From: Gammaproteobacteria bacterium
GTDB lineage: Bacteria; Pseudomonadota; Gammaproteobacteria; Eutrophobiales; Eutrophobiaceae
Length of the DNA stretch: 7,665 nt
Reading direction: 5' to 3'
NCBI GenBank assembly: GCA_012270695.1
Contig: JAAXHV010000090.1
Span: 1 to 7,665 of the forward strand
In this document: in pieces, positions 1-5,631 of the stretch
Layout of the letters: the number at the start of each line of letters is the position of its first letter
Numbering within the stretch: position 1 is the stretch's first letter
Program-made: the position numbers and the translations under genes
The notes under the pieces: model-generated
Database searches by the model: none
What the model was told of the DNA's origin: nothing
The model's input: only the letters and a program-made list of their open reading frames with translations

Positions 1-159
1 AAAATCAGGTTGATCGCTGGGGCCGAGCGGGGTACTCCTGTAGAATGAGGAGTATTGCAGCAGGGTAGTGTCAGGAATCCCGTTCAACGCCACCAAGGCA
101 ATGGTCAACTGTGATTCCGGACCGTCAAGATTGCTGCCCAGCCCGATATAACTTTCCAT
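1..159 (-). CDS. folK: 2-amino-4-hydroxy-6-hydroxymethyldihydropteridine pyrophosphokinase (HPPK), N-terminal part, cut by window edge
   Basis: FolK transfers pyrophosphate from ATP to 6-hydroxymethyl-7,8-dihydropterin in cytoplasmic folate synthesis. Only the first 53 residues are present; the frame is open to base 1. Visible HPPK hallmarks are YIGLGSNL at residues 4-11, the P14..QL18 stretch, and SSFYRSTPLGP followed by SDQPDF at residues 37-53, which matches the start of the pterin-binding region of E. coli FolK. The start codon is the ATG at 159-157, preceded on the minus strand by AAGG with an 8-nt spacer. The gene lies downstream of pcnB on the same strand, as in E. coli. There the two genes are tightly packed, whereas here 175 bp of structured DNA separate them. 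The family call is firm; completeness cannot be judged. Confidence 0.95.
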   Translation of the reverse strand, partial: MESYIGLGSNLDGPESQLTIALVALNGIPDTTLLQYSSFYRSTPLGPSDQPDF

Positions 160-197
160 ACGACTTACCTTAGACCGGATTTCTCACCAGGTCGCAA

Positions 198-279
198 CCC
201 CGCGGGAGGCTGCCGCCGTGCACAAATCCGTCTGGAACGGATTTGGATACTCGTGCAAAGCGAGACTAGCCCGCAGGGG
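198..279. repeat. Imperfect palindromic element between pcnB and folK
   Basis: An 82-bp stretch folds back on itself. The core is a perfect 9-bp stem (223-231 CAAATCCGT with 237-245 ACGGATTTG, 5-nt loop). TGCA at 219-222 can pair with TGCA at 253-256 after a bulge. The ends, CCCCGCGGG at 198-206 and CCCGCAGGGG at 270-279, pair over 9 bp with one bulged A. No T-tract follows on either strand, so it does not look like an intrinsic terminator. It has no credible coding capacity. It could be a dispersed repeat of REP or MITE type, or an RNA structure in the pcnB-folK transcript. The pairing is seen directly; the role is unknown. Confidence 0.6.
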
Positions 280-280
280 T

Positions 281-301
281 AAGGTACAAGGGTTGTACTT
301 T
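281..301. other. Small hairpin AAGGTACAA-GGG-TTGTACTTT downstream of pcnB
   Basis: Positions 281-289 and 293-301 form a 9-bp stem with one G-U pair when read as plus-strand RNA, or an A-C mismatch when read on the minus strand, around a 3-nt loop. It lies 33 bp past the pcnB stop and just beside the larger palindromic element. In the pcnB direction it has no following U-run. It could protect the pcnB 3' end or mark the edge of the repeat next to it. The function is not determined. Confidence 0.4.
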
Positions 302-334
302 GTAAATCGCTTGTCCTGACTATTTGTCATCACA

Positions 335-1639
335 TTACCTGGGAGCTTGATGATCTCCCCTGGGGCGCCTGCGGCTGTGACGCTTATCCCTGGAATGACG
401 CTTTTTCGGTGGATTGTCCTGTTGCAACCGTGTCCACCAGTCTGCCAACTCAGTAACTTCTTCACCGGATTCTGCGCGTAACAATAAAAAATCATAGGCG
501 GCCCTGAACCGGGGGTGCTTGATCAACCTGTCCAAGTGACGCTTTGAGCGCCTCGCCAGGCGCGGTTGCAGCTGCCAGATATCCCGGGCAAACCCGGTAA
601 AACGGCGTGGCACTGCGGTACTGCGGGTTTGCCTGGAGATCACGATATCGCCCGCCAGCATGATAGCATCCATCTCATTCATGCCTTGCGCGATATGTTC
701 CCGGGCAAGTCTGTCCATGGGCAGCCACAGCAAGGCAGCGAGGAGAAACCCCGGTGTGACCGGTTTGTTTTCCGCCAGCCGATTGTCGGTATTGCGCAGC
801 GCGTTGGCGACAAACGTATTGGGAAACCCGCCATACTGGTATGACAGCGCCTCTTCAGTCTGCGGAAACAATTCACTGAAAAGACGGTAATGCCGCAACT
901 GTTCAAACGTCTGCAAGGCATAACCGTTAAAAAACAACTTCAGGCATTCCTCAAACAAACGCGCGGGGGAAATGCCGTTTAATAAGGATGCCAGTTCAGA
1001 GATATGCCTGTCGGTATCTGAACTGATCCTGAAACCCAGCTTGGTCGCAAACCTCACGGCACGCAACAGTCGCACCGGATCTTCGATAAATCGCTGGCGC
1101 GGGTCACCAATCAGTCTTATACAACAGGACCTGATATCCCGCATCCCATTGACGTAGTCAACCACGGTCCCGTCGTCAATGTTATAAAACAACGCATTGA
1201 CGGTAAAATCACGCCGCCAGACATCATCATCAATACTGCCGTACACGTTGTCACGTATTATCTGGCCATCAACAACGTGTCTTTCGCCACTGCCAATTTG
1301 ATGCCGCGCGCGAAAAGTGGACACTTCGACAATTTCATTCCCGTAGCGGACATGGGCAAGCCGGAACCGGCGTCCAATCAGTCGGCTGTTTCGAAAAAGT
1401 TCCCGTATCTGTCCGGGAGTGGCATCCGTAACCACGTCAAAGTCCTTGGGTTCACGCCCCAGCAGCAGGTCGCGCACACTGCCTCCGACCAGGTAGCTGG
1501 CGAAACCGGCGTTTTTCAGACGGTACAATACCCTCAGGGCGCCATCGCTGATAGTGTTCCTGGATATGTTGTGTTGTTCGCGAGGAACGATTTCAGGTTT
1601 GTGGCGCAGGTAAGTGACTTTATCGTGGCTTTTACTCAT
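335..1639 (-). CDS. pcnB: Poly(A) polymerase I (class II CCA-adding-like nucleotidyltransferase)
   Basis: PcnB adds 3' poly(A) tails to RNAs and so promotes their decay by exonucleases. The product is 434 aa, close to E. coli PcnB. The N-terminal segment IVPREQHNISR (residues 17-27) matches the bacterial PAP I lead-in. The nucleotidyltransferase head has LVGGSVRDLLLG (50-61) and the catalytic DFD (D66, D68). RRDFTVNAL (142-150) and DPVRLLRAVRF (187-197) are the typical motifs that follow. RDIWQLQPR (352-360) and HPRFRAAYD (375-383) match the PAP I C-terminal domain. A strongly basic tail (412-434) is typical of PcnB and helps separate it from tRNA nucleotidyltransferase. The start is the only early Met; no Shine-Dalgarno is visible. 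A TATAAT box lies only 5 bp upstream of it, so the mRNA may be very short-leadered or leaderless. folK follows on the same strand. Confidence 0.97.
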   Translation of the reverse strand: MSKSHDKVTYLRHKPEIVPREQHNISRNTISDGALRVLYRLKNAGFASYLVGGSVRDLLLGREPKDFDVVTDATPGQIRELFRNSRLIGRRFRLAHVRYGNEIVEVSTFRARHQIGSGERHVVDGQIIRDNVYGSIDDDVWRRDFTVNALFYNIDDGTVVDYVNGMRDIRSCCIRLIGDPRQRFIEDPVRLLRAVRFATKLGFRISSDTDRHISELASLLNGISPARLFEECLKLFFNGYALQTFEQLRHYRLFSELFPQTEEALSYQYGGFPNTFVANALRNTDNRLAENKPVTPGFLLAALLWLPMDRLAREHIAQGMNEMDAIMLAGDIVISRQTRSTAVPRRFTGFARDIWQLQPRLARRSKRHLDRLIKHPRFRAAYDFLLLRAESGEEVTELADWWTRLQQDNPPKKRHSRDKRHSRRRPRGDHQAPR

Positions 1640-1644
1640 GGCTT

Positions 1645-1652
1645 ATTATAAT
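1645..1652. promoter_or_regulatory. Self-complementary -10 box (ATTATAAT) between pcnB and tRNA-Glu
   Basis: ATTATAAT is its own reverse complement, so both strands carry a perfect TATAAT: 1647-1652 toward the tRNA and 1650-1645 toward pcnB. On the tRNA side it is followed by a GC-rich stretch (CCGGGG, 1655-1660), as is usual in stable-RNA promoters. On the pcnB side transcription would start near the ATG. Neither strand shows a good -35 hexamer at 16-18 bp. The match is seen directly; promoter activity in either direction is inference. Confidence 0.5.
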
Positions 1653-1672
1653 ATCCGGGGAAACTCGGATAT
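1651..1672. promoter_or_regulatory. 7-bp inverted repeat ATATCCG-N8-CGGATAT ahead of tRNA-Glu
   Basis: ATATCCG (1651-1657) and CGGATAT (1666-1672) are perfect inverted repeats with an 8-nt spacer. They lie between the TATAAT box and the first tRNA base at 1679. In RNA they would form a hairpin in the tRNA 5' leader, a possible processing element; as DNA they could be an operator shared by pcnB and the tRNA gene. Only the symmetry is certain. Confidence 0.35.
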
Positions 1673-1678
1673 GGCACT

Positions 1679-1754
1679 GCTCCCTTCGTCTAGTGGCCCA
1701 GGACGCTGGCCTCTCACGCCGGAAACAGGGGTTCGATTCCCCTAGGGAGCGCCA
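1679..1754 (+). tRNA. tRNA-Glu, anticodon CTC, CCA end encoded
   Basis: A full cloverleaf is visible. The acceptor stem is GCTCCCT (1679-1685) with AGGGAGC (1744-1750), then discriminator G1751 and an encoded CCA. The D stem is GTCT/GGAC (1688-1691, 1701-1704). The anticodon stem is CTGGC/GCCGG (1706-1710, 1718-1722) with loop CTCTCAC and anticodon CTC at 1713-1715. The variable loop is 4 nt (AAAC), lacking position 47 as is usual for tRNA-Glu. The T arm is AGGGG-TTCGATT-CCCCT (1727-1743). The body closely resembles E. coli tRNA-Glu(TTC). With C34 it should read only GAG, so another tRNA-Glu(TTC) is expected elsewhere. It stands alone, divergent from pcnB; no clear terminator is seen after it. 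Confidence 0.97.
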
Positions 1755-1804
1755 AACGATACGCGAAGACAAGATGTTGAAATGTGTTTCCTCCCTTTCA
1801 CCCA

Positions 1805-2764
1805 TCATTCCCGGGAGAAATTTGCATCCAGCATGGTCTGCATTGCATTGATGACGATTCCCGGTTGATCGAGGTGAATATGGTGCCCGCTGCGTTCTGC
1901 AATCAAATGCACAGGGTTATCGCTGAGCTGGGATAGCTCATCCTGCAGTTCCATCCAGACCCTCTCCATTTCATCGCCATAAGCATTATTCGGCCAGACG
2001 CGCCGACCTCGGGTCAGCACAACAAGCGGGACCGCCGGCATCGGCCTGGATGTCAAGACCTGTTTTGCGCTCAGGTGAAACACTGTCATTTCCTCGCGCA
2101 TGGTCAGCTTGTGATGCCAGCTTCTCATAATCCGGTTGGCTACCAGCGCCGCCTCATCAGGAAAGTTCGGATGCATTATCTGCCTGAATACCGTATAGCT
2201 GCGCGACATAGGCTTGACGGTCTTGGGAGGCTTCGGTTCCGGGCTTGGCAATCGCTCGGCCTGTTCCGGATGTGAGGCATCAATCAGGACAAGCCCTGCC
2301 GTCTCCTCCGGGTAATTTCTTGCGAATAACTGGGCATTGTAACCACCAAATGAATGCCCGGCAAGGATATAGGGCCCGGTCACATCGGCCTTTTCCAGTA
2401 AGGTATGCAATTCACGGGTGATGCGCTCGCTGGTCCTCGGCAACGGACCCAGGTCGCTCCAACCGTAACCCGCCCGGTCATAAGAGCATACCCGGGTCCG
2501 CCGGGACAGGACTTTTTGTACCCTTGTCCATTCCAGCGAGAAGCCGCCAGTTCCTGAATCGAAAATGATAGCGGGCAGACCCTCACCTTCGCAATAAATG
2601 TGCAGCCGGTATCCACCCACATCCACCAGCTTACCCGGAATGAAAGGGGCCGGCGCAGTGGGGGAAGCCACGAGTGGCGCCATGCAGGAAAGATACGCGA
2701 GAGCCGCCGCACAGACGGGAAACAGGACATGGCGCAGGGATTGAAACGACATATTTACCAGCAT
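1805..2764 (-). CDS. Exported alpha/beta hydrolase
   Basis: A 319-aa protein of the alpha/beta-hydrolase fold, probably a serine esterase or related hydrolase; the substrate cannot be told. The first ~35 residues form a signal-like segment: a short basic part (R11, H12), a hydrophobic run about 13-32, then Ala/Pro-rich sequence. A lipobox is not convincing (YLSC at 24-27 has Tyr at -3), so it may be periplasmic or membrane-anchored. The oxyanion-side motif is DSGTGGFS (69-76). The nucleophile elbow is GHSFGG with Ser138 as likely nucleophile. LVLIDASHP (158-166) follows the next strand, and the C-terminal SGHHIHLDQP (292-301) probably supplies the catalytic His294. The acid residue is unclear. 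Met5 (2752) is an alternative start; neither start has a strong ribosome site. The gene is divergent from the RDD gene and convergent with the tRNA, and seems transcribed alone. Confidence 0.85.
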   Translation of the reverse strand: MLVNMSFQSLRHVLFPVCAAALAYLSCMAPLVASPTAPAPFIPGKLVDVGGYRLHIYCEGEGLPAIIFDSGTGGFSLEWTRVQKVLSRRTRVCSYDRAGYGWSDLGPLPRTSERITRELHTLLEKADVTGPYILAGHSFGGYNAQLFARNYPEETAGLVLIDASHPEQAERLPSPEPKPPKTVKPMSRSYTVFRQIMHPNFPDEAALVANRIMRSWHHKLTMREEMTVFHLSAKQVLTSRPMPAVPLVVLTRGRRVWPNNAYGDEMERVWMELQDELSQLSDNPVHLIAERSGHHIHLDQPGIVINAMQTMLDANFSRE

Positions 2765-2779
2765 ATCTTTATAATAACG

Positions 2780-2791
2780 TGATCATGATCA
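2780..2791. promoter_or_regulatory. 12-bp perfect palindrome TGATCATGATCA in the hydrolase/RDD divergent gap
   Basis: TGATCATGATCA is perfectly self-complementary. It sits 15 bp upstream of the hydrolase start, immediately upstream of AT-rich TATTAT/TATAAA sequence on the minus strand that could be its -10. That is a usual place for a repressor operator. It also holds two GATC sites. On the plus side a weak promoter for the RDD gene (GTGACA at 2805-2810, GATATT at 2830-2835, 19-bp spacer) is possible. The symmetry is seen; regulation is inference. Confidence 0.35.
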
Positions 2792-2851
2792 GATCCGGTA
2801 GTCCGTGACAAGGAAAGGATTTCCAACAGGATATTCTTACAGTATATCGCA

Positions 2852-3337
2852 ATGCAAACACAAGTGGTAATGAGTGGAGGCGGGCCGGCGGGTCTGCGGC
2901 GCAGGTTGATGGCTATGCTTTATGATTGCTGTCTGCTGTTTTCCGTGTTGTTTTTTGCTACTGTGCCCGCACTCCCTGCTGCCGGAGGGGAAGCTTTTGC
3001 GGCAGGAAATCCATTCTATTTCGCCTACCTGTTGCTTATCACTTATTTCTATTTCGTCTGGCAATGGAAAAAAGGACGGCAAACCCTTGGAATGCGCGCC
3101 TGGCATATATACTTGACAACTCCAAGCGGCGCTCGACCCGGCTGGAAAAAGCTGACCCTGAGGTTTATCCTTGCCGGCGCATCTCTAATTGGATTTGGCG
3201 CTGGCTTTCTCTGGGTCCTGTTTGATGAAGAACGACTGGCGTTCCATGATCGGTTTTCGGGGACATTACTGGTTTTTGCCGGAAAAACAACCAGAATAAT
3301 ATCAGCAACAACAGCAGAGTCGGAGTTGCCGCGCTGA
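2852..3337 (+). CDS. RDD family membrane protein
   Basis: A 161-aa inner-membrane protein of the RDD family, whose members are small multi-span proteins of mostly unknown or transport-related role. The name-giving residues are visible: an Arg cluster (R16-R18) before the first span with D25 in MLYD, and D125/D133 in DEERLAFHDRFSGT after the last span. Three hydrophobic segments occur at about 26-42, 55-71 and 104-124, and GRQTLGMRAW (75-84) is the typical loop motif between spans two and three. The start could also be Met7 (2870) or Met20; no start has a strong Shine-Dalgarno. The gene is divergent from the hydrolase. Its last 173 bp overlap the 3' end of lptG on the other strand. An RDD gene next to lptG is, to my knowledge, common in pseudomonads and related bacteria, which supports it as a real gene. 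Confidence 0.88.
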   Translation: MQTQVVMSGGGPAGLRRRLMAMLYDCCLLFSVLFFATVPALPAAGGEAFAAGNPFYFAYLLLITYFYFVWQWKKGRQTLGMRAWHIYLTTPSGARPGWKKLTLRFILAGASLIGFGAGFLWVLFDEERLAFHDRFSGTLLVFAGKTTRIISATTAESELPR

Positions 3338-4334
3338 TGAATGGATGAACGCCGTAGACTATGCCGATATGACTGGATGCGGAATTTAAAAAGTAGAAAA
3401 TCACGCCGATTAATGCGCCGCTGAAAGCATGTTGTCCCAACCCGCCCGAACGCTGGCGCGCGACAACCAGCGGTATGGACAAGACGATCATTGCGATGAT
3501 CATGAACGGCCTGATCAGTTTTGCGTAAAAGGCCTGCTCATAAGTCGACGTGTTTTGTGAATTCGACTTTAAAACCCGGATGCTGTTGGACAGGTTCCAC
3601 AACGACATATACAGGGGGTTGATTATCACCAGGTTAATCAACTCGTCATCGACCCATGATTCCCAGGCCGCTCTGCTGTACTGCTCCCGTCTGACCCCGG
3701 CGCCGTCTATGGTAGTTTTTTCCACTTCTTCAAGCACCCACCGGTCATCGACATAGCGCGCGTGATTCGCAAAAATACTGTTGCGCAGCCTGTCCTCGTC
3801 ATCGAATTCATAGATATATATATCCTCCATTACATTTCCGGGCAATATCTTGCGTATGTTGATGAAACTGTTTCCATCCCTGGCCCAGAAACCGTATTTT
3901 GTCTTCATGGCCACTTGCTCCGTCAATGCGATGGATCGTTGATACCTGGCTTTTTTTTCACTGGCCGGCACGATGAACTCACCGATCAGGATTGAGAACA
4001 AAACGATGACCAGGGCTGATTTTCCCATCAGCCCGGCAAGGGAAAATTCCGAGACGCCGGAAAGCCTGATCACGTCGAGTTCACTGTTTCTGGCAAGTAA
4101 CGCCAGGCTTGTCATACCGCCAATCATCGCGGCAACAGGGATGATTTCATAGGCCAGTCGCGGCAGCGTCAGGATAACGTAAATGACTGCCTGGTACGTG
4201 TCATAATTTCCCTGTCCGGCATCTTCCAGTTGATCGATAAGTGAGAGAAACGCAAATATCCCGACGAGGATTGTCAGGCTGAGAAGGGTGGTCCAAATCA
4301 GGTTGAGGATAAAATACCGCTGTATTATTTTCAT
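3165..4334 (-). CDS. lptG: LPS export ABC transporter permease LptG
   Basis: LptG pairs with LptF and the ATPase LptB in the inner membrane to extract lipopolysaccharide and pass it to LptC/LptA. The product is 389 aa from the ATG at 4334. This start is chosen because MKIIQRYF is the usual LptG beginning and AGGA lies just upstream; an in-frame GTG at 4379 would overlap lptF. YjgP/YjgQ topology is seen: spans at about 11-32 and 55-80, a third at 104-124, a periplasmic jellyroll-like domain (about 130-265), then three more spans (272-292, 302-325, 335-352). ELDVIRLSGVS (85-95) is the coupling-helix region and LIRPFMIIAMIVLS (273-286) opens the second half. About 37 hydrophilic residues (353-389) extend past the last span, longer than the ~360 aa of E. 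coli LptG. This tail lies opposite the RDD gene and exists because the stop codon falls inside that gene. lptF is 22 bp upstream. Confidence 0.95.
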   Translation of the reverse strand: MKIIQRYFILNLIWTTLLSLTILVGIFAFLSLIDQLEDAGQGNYDTYQAVIYVILTLPRLAYEIIPVAAMIGGMTSLALLARNSELDVIRLSGVSEFSLAGLMGKSALVIVLFSILIGEFIVPASEKKARYQRSIALTEQVAMKTKYGFWARDGNSFINIRKILPGNVMEDIYIYEFDDEDRLRNSIFANHARYVDDRWVLEEVEKTTIDGAGVRREQYSRAAWESWVDDELINLVIINPLYMSLWNLSNSIRVLKSNSQNTSTYEQAFYAKLIRPFMIIAMIVLSIPLVVARQRSGGLGQHAFSGALIGVIFYFLNSASSHIGIVYGVHPFISAATPTLLLLLILFWLFFRQKPVMSPKTDHGTPVVLHQTGPRESQRQIQLEMRRQG

Positions 4335-4356
4335 GTTCCTGCGAACCGATAACTGT

Positions 4357-5454
4357 TCACGAAGGAACCGACCCGGCACGGATCTTCTTCATCCTCAATC
4401 TCACAAGCGGGAATTGAAACGCCAGAACGATAAGCACGAGCAGCGCCAGGTGTACGCCCCACAATCCGATGAACGCCGGGATTTCATCTCTTTTCAACAA
4501 GGTTTTCGCTATGCTCAGCATATTGCTGTAAATGACATAGATCAGCACGGCGACAAATGCGGACAGGTACTTCTGTTCGCTGAATGAATAACGGCTCAGG
4601 GCGACAGCAAGCACGGGCAATAACAACGATGCAATGACAAATGAGAGCCGCCATTGTAATTCGGCCTCATGTTTTGGGCTGTCGGAACCGAGCAATGTTG
4701 CAGTGGGCAACGATTCCAGCTTGACGTATTCGCTGGCTTCGCCGTCCTGTTCAACCAGCACGGCGTAAGTCTTGTACCGGGTAATACGATAGTCCAGCGA
4801 GTCTGAGGCGCCTGTATAACGCCGGCCGTCCTCAAACAGGATGAATTTATCGCCCGAAGATTCTATTGTCCTGTAACTCGCGCTGTTTGAATTTATCACA
4901 CTGGTCTGCCGGCCCTGCCTGGCCTGCAGAAAAACATTCTCCATCCGGCTTCCGCCAGTTGATGATTGTTCAATATAAATGACCTGTTCTCCTTTGCTCA
5001 TCTCGTTGAATTTACCTGCAGCGATGCCGGCGGTTTCCGCTGCCAATTCAGCCCTTGCTCGCAGTTCTTGTGTATTTTGCGCGGCCCAGGGCGAGATAAA
5101 AAAACTGGTGGCAAATACAATCAGGGAAAACATGAGGGAAAACTGCAATACCGATACGAGTTCAACCCGGCGGGCAGATCCGGAAACCGACACTGCAGTC
5201 AATTCCTTGTCGCGGGCCAATCTTGATAACCCAATGATTACGGCCAGAAAAACAGCGATAGGCATCAGTTTCGGCAACGTTGTCAGCATTTTCATGAGCA
5301 ATGCCTGAAAAACCAGATCGGCAGGAAACGTCCCTGCTGCGGCATCAGCCAGGTATCTGACCAATCTGTTGCTCGTTATAATCAGCAGTAGCAGGCCGAT
5401 GATCCAGCCGAGTTTCTCTACTATTTCTCTGTGAATATAACGTCGAAGGATCAT
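4357..5454 (-). CDS. lptF: LPS export ABC transporter permease LptF
   Basis: LptF is the partner permease of LptG in the LptB2FG lipopolysaccharide extractor of the inner membrane. The product is 365 aa, the same size as E. coli LptF. It begins MILRRYIHREIVEKL, the standard N-terminus. Membrane spans lie at about 14-34, 52-76 and 100-121, followed by a periplasmic beta-rich domain (about 130-265), then spans at 268-287, 297-315 and 328-348. LARDKELTAVSVSGSA (79-94) is the coupling-helix region, and WRLSFVIASLLLPVLAVALSR (268-288) is the conserved second-half helix. It is the first gene of the lptF-lptG operon. No good Shine-Dalgarno precedes its ATG. The miniature inverted-repeat element ends only 9 bp upstream, so its promoter must lie inside or beyond that element. 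Confidence 0.96.
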   Translation of the reverse strand: MILRRYIHREIVEKLGWIIGLLLLIITSNRLVRYLADAAAGTFPADLVFQALLMKMLTTLPKLMPIAVFLAVIIGLSRLARDKELTAVSVSGSARRVELVSVLQFSLMFSLIVFATSFFISPWAAQNTQELRARAELAAETAGIAAGKFNEMSKGEQVIYIEQSSTGGSRMENVFLQARQGRQTSVINSNSASYRTIESSGDKFILFEDGRRYTGASDSLDYRITRYKTYAVLVEQDGEASEYVKLESLPTATLLGSDSPKHEAELQWRLSFVIASLLLPVLAVALSRYSFSEQKYLSAFVAVLIYVIYSNMLSIAKTLLKRDEIPAFIGLWGVHLALLVLIVLAFQFPLVRLRMKKIRAGSVPS

Positions 5455-5463
5455 ATCTATTTT

Positions 5464-5580
5464 TATTTGGGGTCAGGTGTGGGGTCAGGTCGCACATTGC
5501 ACATACAAAGAAATGAGTAAAACTATGACAGACTTCCATATGTGCAATGTGCGACCTGACCCCAAATGTGACCCCAAATA
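5464..5580. mobile_element. Miniature inverted-repeat element (MITE/REP-like) with GGGGTCA units
   Basis: A 117-bp palindromic element with arms 5464-5505 and 5539-5580, 42 bp each, matching at 39 positions. The mismatches pair 5476, 5477 and 5479 with 5568, 5567 and 5565. The inner 26 bp of the arms (5480-5505 and 5539-5564) are perfect. A 33-nt non-palindromic centre separates them. Each arm holds GGGGTCA twice, 12 bp apart (5469 and 5481 on plus; the same on minus at 5575 and 5563). The ends read TATTTGGGG...CCCCAAATA, which would fit a TA target duplication, but the symmetry makes this ambiguous. No transposase is encoded, so movement would need one in trans. GGGGTCA-type repeats near IS200-like Y1 transposases are something I recall from other gammaproteobacteria, unverified here. 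It occupies most of the lptF/pepA divergent gap. Confidence 0.8.
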
Positions 5581-5589
5581 TGAGATAAT
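5581..5589 (+). promoter_or_regulatory. Candidate extended -10 promoter for pepA (TGAGATAAT)
   Basis: TG-A-GATAAT matches the extended -10 consensus TGnTATAAT with one mismatch. It directly abuts the right end of the inverted-repeat element, giving a start near 5596 and a leader of about 36 nt. No good -35 is seen at the right distance, since that region is element sequence. If active, the element's insertion would have replaced everything upstream of the -10. This is inference from sequence match only. Confidence 0.4.
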
Positions 5590-5631
5590 ATTCATCACCT
5601 GATTTTTTTCACAAACAGCATACAGAATATC

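Noticed and set aside
184..495. 103-codon open frame on the minus strand overlapping the end of pcnB and the palindromic element
   Set aside because: Its first half lies in another frame of pcnB and its second half is the fold-back repeat; no ribosome site and no recognisable protein features.
1277..1651. 124-codon plus-strand open frame opposite the pcnB N-terminus
   Set aside because: Opposite the conserved nucleotidyltransferase head of PcnB; no family features.
1735..1804. tRNA-Glu 3' end as an attachment site for an integrated element
   Set aside because: No repeat of the tRNA 3' end, no integrase and no phage or plasmid genes were seen in the window; the following genes are mostly backbone.
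2600..2782. 60-codon plus-strand open frame opposite the hydrolase signal peptide
   Set aside because: Low-complexity shadow of the signal-peptide coding sequence with no start signal.
4335..4379. Longer LptG starting at the GTG at 4379
   Set aside because: Would overlap lptF by 23 bp and add 15 residues not typical of LptG; the ATG at 4334 gives the standard MKIIQRYF start.
5591..5610. T-run (5603-5609) after a short TCA/TGA pairing as an intrinsic terminator
   Set aside because: The stem is only 3 bp and there is no plus-strand gene ending before it; it lies in the pepA leader.
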